Shown here piece after piece: positions 58,333 through 64,000 of a stretch of DNA of 64,000 bases. The notes under the pieces were generated by a model, which was not told the origin of the DNA, ran no database searches, and saw only the letters and a program-made list of their open reading frames with translations. The translations under genes and the position numbers were made by a program. The stretch lies in the NCBI RefSeq assembly GCF_016834455.1, contig NZ_CP069213.1, positions 3,697,501 to 3,761,500 of the forward strand, read 5' to 3'. Positions within the stretch are counted from its first letter, which is position 1, and each line of letters begins with the position of its first letter. Origin of the DNA: Shewanella litorisediminis. Its GTDB lineage: Bacteria > Pseudomonadota > Gammaproteobacteria > Enterobacterales > Shewanellaceae.

Positions 58333-60707
58333 TGTCCCAGTCCCATTCACCCTTGGGCAGACGGCTCTTTATTGCCTTTTCGGCCATGTTGGGACTGACC
58401 TTGTTGGTGGGCCTCACCAGCCTGCTGATGTGGGACAGGCTCAGTGCCCAGGTCAGCAGTATCGTCAGTGAAAGCGTGCCCACGATTAATGCCACCTACA
58501 AACTTGAGCGCGCCAGCAACCGGCTGTTGCAACTCCTTGGGCAACTGCCCGGCGCAGAGGACGAAATCACCCTGCTGACACTGGAGCGGCAGGTAGCCGA
58601 GGCCATGGGCGAGCTCGAGAACGCCTATCTGGTGAACCTGCACAGTGACGATGAACTGGCCCTGCAGCAGGCCCGCTTTGCCGACCTGGAGGCGTTGATT
58701 CAGAGTCAGAGTGAGCTGCTGCGCCACCAACTGACACTGGCGCAGCACCTCTCGTCGCAGCAAAAACAGCTGGCGCGGCTGCATCAGGACTTAACCGATG
58801 AAATGACGCCTCTGCTGCAGGAAGTGGCCTGGCACCTGAGCGCACAGCTTGGCAACCGCACCTCGGTTAACACCATCAATTCGGTGCTGCAGGAATTTTC
58901 GGTGCTGCAGAATATCGCATTGAAAGAAAATGAAATTCATCAGCTCAGTGTCGAGATTATCAACCAGCGCCATCAGCGGGAGCTGGAACATGCCTTCTCG
59001 TTTATAGGCTTTCAAATTGATGAATTGAAGCTGCTCACCACCCAGCTCGCGGCCTACCCCTCTACCGTGAGCCATCGCCAGATTCTGCAGGAACTGGTTG
59101 AGCTGGTGAAACCCGATGGCGCCCTGCATCAACTGCTGACAGAAGATGTGGAAAATCAGCGTCAAATCAGAGGGCTGCAACCCAAAATTAATGAGCTTAT
59201 CCAGCCCTATCATGCTCAGGTGGTCACGGCAGTAACCCAGGCGAACACCCGTCTGGAGTCCTTGGTGCGGGCGACCAACCGCCAGGTGAGTCAGGGCAAG
59301 GCCTGGTTGCTGCTTATCCTCACCGGGGCGCTGATTTTAAGCACTTTCGTGCTCACAGGCCTTATCTCGCGGCGCCTGATTGGCCGCCTGAACCTGCTCA
59401 GCGAAGATTTGGCCAAGGTATGCAACAACGACCTGTCGAGCCCCTTAAGCGTGCGTGGCAATGATGAGATTGGCCGTCTGGGTGAACAGCTGCTGCAGTT
59501 TCGTGCCCAGCGGCAACTGATGGACAAGACCAACGCGCTCAACCTGATTAACAACACCCAGGCATGCCTGATTACCTGCCTGATGGACGGCACCATAGAA
59601 TCGGTTAACCCCACCGCGAGGGAGCTGTTGCCCCTGGGAAATGAACCGGAGCAATCGCTGCTGTGGCAAGCCTTTCCCCCGGCGGCCGCGCAGCAACTGG
59701 CTGACCAGTTTGCCCCGGGCAGCAGCTTACAGGTGCTCGGCCAGAGCGACTGTCTGCTGGAGCTGGGAGGCAACGAGGAGCAGGCCTTCTGGCACTTTGA
59801 TTTTCGCCGCTACGAACAGGCGGGGGAGCTTAAAACCATTATCACCATCACTGACATGACACGGCAGGAGCTTAATGCCCGCGAGCTGTCTGAACGGGTT
59901 GCCGAGCGAACCCGGGATCTTAAAGAAAAAAATCAGCAACTTGAGCAGGAAGTCGAGCGTCGTACCCAGGCCCAGAATGATCTGCTGCGCGCCCAGGATG
60001 AACTCATTCAGGCCGCCAAGATGGCAGTACTGGGCCAGGCAATGACCAGCATGGCCCATGAGCTGAACCAACCCCTGTCGGCCATATCCACCTTCCTCTA
60101 CACCAGTCGTCTGGCCGCCGAGCAGGGCGATACCGCAATGCTGACCGATAATCTCGAGCGCATAGGTCAGCTCAGTCAGCGGATGCACCGCATTGTGGGC
60201 GCCCTGAAGGAATTTGCCCGCAAAGGCCCACAAGTCCGGGTCCGGGAAGCCGTTTCGCTGGGCGAAATAGCCGATAATGCCCTGCTGCTGCTCGCCCCAA
60301 GGATAAAACGCGAGAACGTGCAGGTGGAGAGCCACCTCGACACCAATCTCAGCGTTATCGGCGATCCGGTCGAGATAGAACAGGTACTGATTAACCTTTT
60401 GGTCAATGCACTCGATGCCATTGCAAGCTGCGAGCAAAGGCAGATTCTTATAGAACAGCTGCCGCAGCCCGGCAGCACCCTGATTGCGATACAGGACAGT
60501 GGCCAAGGCTTCCCTGAGGCCGTGCTGCAAAAGCTCTTTTCACCTTTTGTCACCACCAAGGAAGTGGGTTTGGGGCTTGGGCTGTCTATTTGCCGAACCC
60601 TGATGGAGCGCCAGGAAGGCGATATCCGCCTTGCCTGCTCCATGGAAGGCAATACCCTGATGCTGCTGGAGTTTAATCATGTCCCATCTGCTGAAACCCA
60701 AGCCTAA
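58332..60707 (+). CDS. pgtB: PgtB-like sensor histidine kinase
   Basis: A 791-residue inner-membrane kinase. In order: TM helix (about 9-30), large helical periplasmic sensor (35-322), second TM (323-345), HAMP (346-400; LSSPLSVRGNDEIGRL), a PAS-like domain (about 405-510), coiled coil (515-560), and dimerisation domain with phospho-acceptor His in MAHELNQPLSA near 575. The ATPase has NLLVNALDAI (N box), DSGQGFP and GLGLGLSICRTL. It is longer than many kinases because of the sensor. It should phosphorylate PgtA. Confidence 0.92.
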   Translation: MSQSHSPLGRRLFIAFSAMLGLTLLVGLTSLLMWDRLSAQVSSIVSESVPTINATYKLERASNRLLQLLGQLPGAEDEITLLTLERQVAEAMGELENAYLVNLHSDDELALQQARFADLEALIQSQSELLRHQLTLAQHLSSQQKQLARLHQDLTDEMTPLLQEVAWHLSAQLGNRTSVNTINSVLQEFSVLQNIALKENEIHQLSVEIINQRHQRELEHAFSFIGFQIDELKLLTTQLAAYPSTVSHRQILQELVELVKPDGALHQLLTEDVENQRQIRGLQPKINELIQPYHAQVVTAVTQANTRLESLVRATNRQVSQGKAWLLLILTGALILSTFVLTGLISRRLIGRLNLLSEDLAKVCNNDLSSPLSVRGNDEIGRLGEQLLQFRAQRQLMDKTNALNLINNTQACLITCLMDGTIESVNPTARELLPLGNEPEQSLLWQAFPPAAAQQLADQFAPGSSLQVLGQSDCLLELGGNEEQAFWHFDFRRYEQAGELKTIITITDMTRQELNARELSERVAERTRDLKEKNQQLEQEVERRTQAQNDLLRAQDELIQAAKMAVLGQAMTSMAHELNQPLSAISTFLYTSRLAAEQGDTAMLTDNLERIGQLSQRMHRIVGALKEFARKGPQVRVREAVSLGEIADNALLLLAPRIKRENVQVESHLDTNLSVIGDPVEIEQVLINLLVNALDAIASCEQRQILIEQLPQPGSTLIAIQDSGQGFPEAVLQKLFSPFVTTKEVGLGLGLSICRTLMERQEGDIRLACSMEGNTLMLLEFNHVPSAETQA

Positions 60708-61959
60708 TCTGCTGCTTATCGATGACGATGAAGACGTGCTGGACGCCTGCCGTCAGCTGTTTAGTCTGTCCGGGTATCAGGTGCGGGCAACCAGCTCACC
60801 GCAAAAAGCGCTGGAGGTGTTGAGCCGCGACTGGAACGGCGTGGTGGTGAGCGACATCTATATGCCCGCCATGCACGGGCTGGAGCTGCTTGCTGCCGTG
60901 CACCACATTGACCCGCAGATCCCTGTCATCATGATAACAGGTCATGCCGATATTCCTCTGGCGGTGAAGGCCGTCAAACAAGGGGCAGCCGACTTTATCG
61001 AAAAACCCCTGGACCCGCCGACGTTTCTTGCCCTTGTGAAAAAAGCGGCCACCCAGCGCCACCAACTGATTGACCTGCGGCAAAACATTCAGGACTCCCT
61101 GGCCGGTCAGCTCCTTGGCAGCAGCGCCCAAATCAATGACCTGCGTGAGCAGCTTGGGCAGCTCGCCTTAACCGACAGAGACGTGATGCTGGAAGGCCCC
61201 CGCGGGGTGGGTCGCAATACCCTGGCGGCCCTGCTGCATAAACTCGGGCCCCGCTGTGACGGCCCACTGCAACAGCTGGAATGCGCTCTGGTGGAAAGCC
61301 CGGAGAAACTGCAGCAGGCGGTGGAGGCAAGCCGCGGCGGCACCCTGATCTTACGGGAGCTTGAGCACCTTGCCACCGACAGCCAGCGCTGGCTGGCGAG
61401 TTTCCTGCTGGATCAGGAACGCAGGGGCAACAAGGAAGTACGCACCATTGCCATTCTGGAAAGCCAGCCCGAAGCCCTGGTGCAGGAGCAAACCCTTACC
61501 CCCGAATGCTTTTACTATTTCTCTCAGGTCAGGCTGCGTCTGCCGGCACTTTGCGAACGGCCAAGCGATATAGTGCCCCTGTTTATGGCCTTTTTGAAAG
61601 AAAGCTGCCGCCGCTTGTCCCGCAAGATGCCCGCGGTGGAAAACCGCTATCTGGACAACCTCAAGCAGCACAGCTGGCCCGGTAATGTGCGTGAACTCAG
61701 AAACGTGGCCGAGCTCTATGCGGTCGGTATCGTCAAGCTGGCCAATGTACAGCGGATTGCCACCGCGCCGTCGGTCAAAGGCCCATTGGATGAACTGGTG
61801 GACGACTATGAAAAGCGCCTGATTGAAGATGCGCTGTTTCTGTTCTCTGGCCGGGTATCAGAGGCGGCGGACTACCTGAATGTGCCCCGTAAGAAATTGT
61901 ATTTGAGGATGAAAAAGTACGGTCTCGATAAGGAGTGTTTTAAGCCGGGACGGGGCTAA
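60679..61959 (+). CDS. pgtA: PgtA-like response regulator (NtrC family, degenerate AAA+)
   Basis: A 426-residue regulator. Receiver 1-125 has the acidic pair in IDDDED, the phosphorylation site Asp59 in VVVSDIYMP, and the lysine in FIEKP. The central region is NtrC-like in length and end (WPGNVRELRNVAELY near 336-350). But Walker A is altered (EGPRGVGRN) and the GAFTGA loop that contacts sigma-54 is absent. The C-terminal Fis-type HTH is SEAADYLNVPRKKLYLRMKK. So it should act as an ordinary DNA-binding activator. It overlaps pgtB by 29 bases. Confidence 0.9.
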   Translation: MSHLLKPKPNLLLIDDDEDVLDACRQLFSLSGYQVRATSSPQKALEVLSRDWNGVVVSDIYMPAMHGLELLAAVHHIDPQIPVIMITGHADIPLAVKAVKQGAADFIEKPLDPPTFLALVKKAATQRHQLIDLRQNIQDSLAGQLLGSSAQINDLREQLGQLALTDRDVMLEGPRGVGRNTLAALLHKLGPRCDGPLQQLECALVESPEKLQQAVEASRGGTLILRELEHLATDSQRWLASFLLDQERRGNKEVRTIAILESQPEALVQEQTLTPECFYYFSQVRLRLPALCERPSDIVPLFMAFLKESCRRLSRKMPAVENRYLDNLKQHSWPGNVRELRNVAELYAVGIVKLANVQRIATAPSVKGPLDELVDDYEKRLIEDALFLFSGRVSEAADYLNVPRKKLYLRMKKYGLDKECFKPGRG

Positions 61960-62022
61960 TGGCGCTGGCCATGGAGTAAAACCCGTGTTATATCAGGGAA
62001 AAGTGCAGTTCAAGGACAGCCC

Positions 62023-62514
62023 ATGACCCAGTTCGCCCTCGATGACATTCAGCATCTGCGTGAGTCGGTGCAGGTGGAGTTTAAGCTGGCAGCAGGCCGG
62101 GATGGCAAGGGACAGCTGCCTGAAGGCATGTGGGAGAGCTACAGCGCCTTCGCCAATACATTGGGCGGCGAGATTATTTTGGGTGTGCGGGAATCTCAGG
62201 GCGAGTTCACTATTGAAGGCATAGCCAACCCGCTGCCGATGCTGGAAGACATCTGGCGTATTCTCAAGGACCCGCGGCGGGTGTCCTGTAATGTACTGTC
62301 ACCAACAGATGTTCAAATTATTGAGCTCGCGGGTAAAAAGCTCATTCGCCTGCACGTGCCCGAGGCCGCCGCCCACCAAAAGCCGGTATTCCTCGGACCG
62401 GATCCCTATACAGGCACTTTTTTCAGGGTGGATTCGTCAGACATGCGCGCCAGCCGTCGTCAGGTCAGCCAACTGCTGAAAAAGCAGCGCCGCCTCTGTC
62501 CGCCGGAACAATAG
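62023..62514 (+). CDS. AlbA_2 (Schlafen-like) domain protein
   Basis: A 163-residue protein consisting almost wholly of an AlbA_2 putative DNA-binding domain: VQVEFKLAAGRDGKG near 16-30, SYSAFANTLGGEIILGVRES near 39-58, and later KPVFLGPDPYTGTFFRV near 119-135. Many relatives carry extra helicase or HTH parts, which are absent here. It follows pgtA by 63 bases on the same strand but no functional link is evident. Function unknown. Confidence 0.8.
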   Translation: MTQFALDDIQHLRESVQVEFKLAAGRDGKGQLPEGMWESYSAFANTLGGEIILGVRESQGEFTIEGIANPLPMLEDIWRILKDPRRVSCNVLSPTDVQIIELAGKKLIRLHVPEAAAHQKPVFLGPDPYTGTFFRVDSSDMRASRRQVSQLLKKQRRLCPPEQ

Positions 62515-62534
62515 GCCGCAGAAAGCTCGGCGTC

Positions 62535-63122
62535 TCAGAAGAACCACAGCAACAAGCCCAGGGACGTGATTATCCCTCCAAGCCCACGCAGCAAGGGTTT
62601 TGGCGTTTCTATCAGGCTCAGATACCAGGCTACCGCACCGCCAAACAACATAATGGCCACAGTACCCATACTGATCCCCAGGGTATACCAGACGGGGTTT
62701 GCCCCCATGGGAATTTCAGCGCCATGGGCATGGCCATGGAACAGGGCAAAAATGCCTACCAGAGCCTGAGCAAACGACAGCGGCACTTCGCGCCCCATCA
62801 GCAAAGCCAGCCCCAGAAGAATCCCTGACAGTGCTATGCCCGGCTCCACCCAGGGCATGGGCACCTGCAGCAAGCCAATAACGTCACCAAAGATAAAAAA
62901 CAATAAAAATGCCACCGGCACGGAAATCTGCGCCCTTCCGCCAAGCTGCATGCCGATAAGGCTGGCCGCAAAAATGGTCAGGAGATGATCCAATCCGAGA
63001 AAGGGATGGATTACACCGGCCAGAAATCCTTCGTTGGCGTAAATATCGTGGGCAGCAGCAGGCCATGCCACCATGGTTAAGATGACAAATACTAACGAAA
63101 ACATGACTTTTGGCCTGAGCAT
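62535..63122 (-). CDS. HupE/UreJ-family membrane protein
   Basis: A 195-residue protein with a signal-like first helix and about six membrane helices. The family signature is HPFLGLDHLLTIFAASLIGMQ near 39-59 and FHGHAHGAEIP near 133-143; its histidines are thought to bind Ni or Co for secondary transport into hydrogenase, urease or cobalamin pathways. ATG 63122 follows AAGGG; ATG 63146 and an intervening GTG are also possible. It stands alone here. Confidence 0.85.
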   Translation of the reverse strand: MLRPKVMFSLVFVILTMVAWPAAAHDIYANEGFLAGVIHPFLGLDHLLTIFAASLIGMQLGGRAQISVPVAFLLFFIFGDVIGLLQVPMPWVEPGIALSGILLGLALLMGREVPLSFAQALVGIFALFHGHAHGAEIPMGANPVWYTLGISMGTVAIMLFGGAVAWYLSLIETPKPLLRGLGGIITSLGLLLWFF

Positions 63123-63238
63123 GCGCTTCACCCTTCCCCTTTCCATTGAGGAGGTTATAGGCTAACAGGTTAAGAATGTTAAAGAAATGATAAGTTCAGA
63201 CTGAATTTGTATCGGGGCTCGCTTTAGTGCTTCGCGAT

Positions 63239-63955
63239 TTACAGCAGAGCCAGCAAAGCATCCAGCTTCTGAATTTGCAGGTGAGGCAAAGGCGATGCAA
63301 GGGGGCGCGGCTGTGTTCCTCCATGTGCAGGGTTGAGCAGCACCGCCTGGCAACCAGCCTTGAGCGCCCCCACCACATCGGCGCTGTGGCTGTCCCCTAC
63401 ATGGAGCAACTGCTCAGAGGCTATGCCAAGGCGATTGCATCCCATCCGGAACAAATCGTCCACCGGCTTCATCCGCACCCCACTGCCCGCAGCGAGCACA
63501 AAGGCCAGCCGGTCCCCCAGGCCTATGCGCACCGGGTCAACATTGCCGTTGGTGAGACCTATCAGGGGGTATTTTTGCCCGAGTTTTGCCAGTAGCTGTA
63601 ACGAGCTATCTGGTACCCGAAAATGGCTGCGAGCCCGGATAAATTCATCCATGACGGCGCGGGCAGCCATTGTGGCTTCTGCTTCCGGCAGACCAAAATA
63701 TAGCAGCCCCGAATGCAGGGTCAGTAATCGCAGTGCCGTGGGGTCGTGGGCCAGCATGGGATGATGGGCCAATACCCGAAGCTTGTGATGACGCCATTCA
63801 TCCCGCCCCCAGGCCTTGGTCACCGGATAATGGCGGGCAAGATACATGAGCTGTGCAAGCTCCGCCGCCATAATCACGGGCCGGTTGTCATACAGGGTGT
63901 CATCCAGGTCAAAACTGATGGCGGCAATGGGTTTCAGGCGGCGAAATATCTGCAT
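63239..63955 (-). CDS. yigB: HAD-family phosphatase, YigB-like
   Basis: A 238-residue haloacid dehalogenase-type phosphatase: motif I SFDLDDTLYDNRPVI near 14-28, motif II LIGLTNGNVDP near 130-140, lysine in RMKPVDDLF near 161-169, and motif III HVGDSHSADVVGAL near 184-197. In E. coli YigB dephosphorylates the riboflavin intermediate 5-amino-6-ribitylamino-uracil phosphate and FMN. Its ATG overlaps the xerC stop (TGATG), the same xerC-yigB order as in E. coli. Confidence 0.9.
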   Translation of the reverse strand: MQIFRRLKPIAAISFDLDDTLYDNRPVIMAAELAQLMYLARHYPVTKAWGRDEWRHHKLRVLAHHPMLAHDPTALRLLTLHSGLLYFGLPEAEATMAARAVMDEFIRARSHFRVPDSSLQLLAKLGQKYPLIGLTNGNVDPVRIGLGDRLAFVLAAGSGVRMKPVDDLFRMGCNRLGIASEQLLHVGDSHSADVVGALKAGCQAVLLNPAHGGTQPRPLASPLPHLQIQKLDALLALL

Positions 63956-64000
63956 CAATCCCCCTTCTTGCGCGCCCGGGGGTGAGCACCGTCGTACACC
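63955..64000 (-). CDS. xerC: Tyrosine recombinase XerC (C-terminal end only)
   Basis: Fourteen codons at the right edge, VYDGAHPRARKKGD then TGA, matching the usual XerC end VYDxAHPRA. The gene continues beyond the window. XerC acts with XerD at dif to resolve chromosome dimers. The stop overlaps the yigB start by one base. Confidence 0.8.
   Translation of the reverse strand, partial: VYDGAHPRARKKGD

Overview
The window looks like a chromosomal segment of a fairly GC-rich Shewanella. The grounds are gene order and protein character: rraA, ubiE-ubiJ-ubiB, tatABC, tatD, hemB; then gppA/rhlB divergent from trxA-rho; then a fumarate reductase cluster followed by prmA-dusB-fis. Small proteins typical of the genus (DUF3718, a Sbal_3080-type lipoprotein) also occur. 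The species cannot be fixed from the sequence alone.

Region by region. 1-1070: end of a minus-strand group (MJ1255/VC2487-type glycosyltransferase, PAP2 phosphatase, small membrane protein). 1411-12850: mostly plus-strand housekeeping genes (RNase E regulator, ureohydrolase, ubiquinone biosynthesis, Tat export, TatD nuclease, a 7TMR-DISM diguanylate cyclase, heme synthesis, a periplasmic thioredoxin). 12918-15923: a large TonB-dependent receptor. 16140-20344: gppA-like, rhlB, trxA, rho. 20464-25958: LysR regulator and a Wolinella-type quinol:fumarate reductase with two diheme anchor genes. 26300-30171: a four-repeat DUF4397 lipoprotein, prmA, dusB, fis.

30157-46217 is a 16-kb integrated element. 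Its attachment core is the last five codons of fis (15 bp, repeated at 46203-46217). It carries two duplicated AlpA/HTH gene pairs, a YagK/YfjJ (inovirus Gp2-like) protein with nearby GTGATCA repeats, a type I restriction-modification operon (hsdM-hsdS-darT-darG-hsdR-M48 peptidase) with an embedded DarTG toxin-antitoxin pair, an intact hipB next to a gutted hipA, and a P4-type integrase. A 23-bp direct repeat inside each end is probably an integrase arm site. Just past the right end, a decayed IS630-family element spans about 46284-47376.

47377-54189 is a looser accessory stretch: AT-rich non-coding DNA, a lipoprotein built of 13-residue W...GF repeats, a c-type cytochrome lipoprotein, small secreted or membrane proteins, an octamer microsatellite, and a YtfE/ScdA di-iron repair protein. 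54395-61959 is a phosphoglycerate uptake and sensing locus: porin and pgtP on the minus strand, pgtC-pgtB-pgtA divergent on the plus strand. The intergenic region has two matching 18-bp dyad operators. The window closes with an AlbA_2-domain protein, HupE/UreJ, a YigB-like HAD phosphatase and the end of xerC.

The points most worth a second look are the fis-site element and its repeats, the four 28-bp hipB operator repeats beside a deleted hipA, the pgt operators with the linked porin, the doubled frdC, and the 13-residue-repeat lipoprotein.
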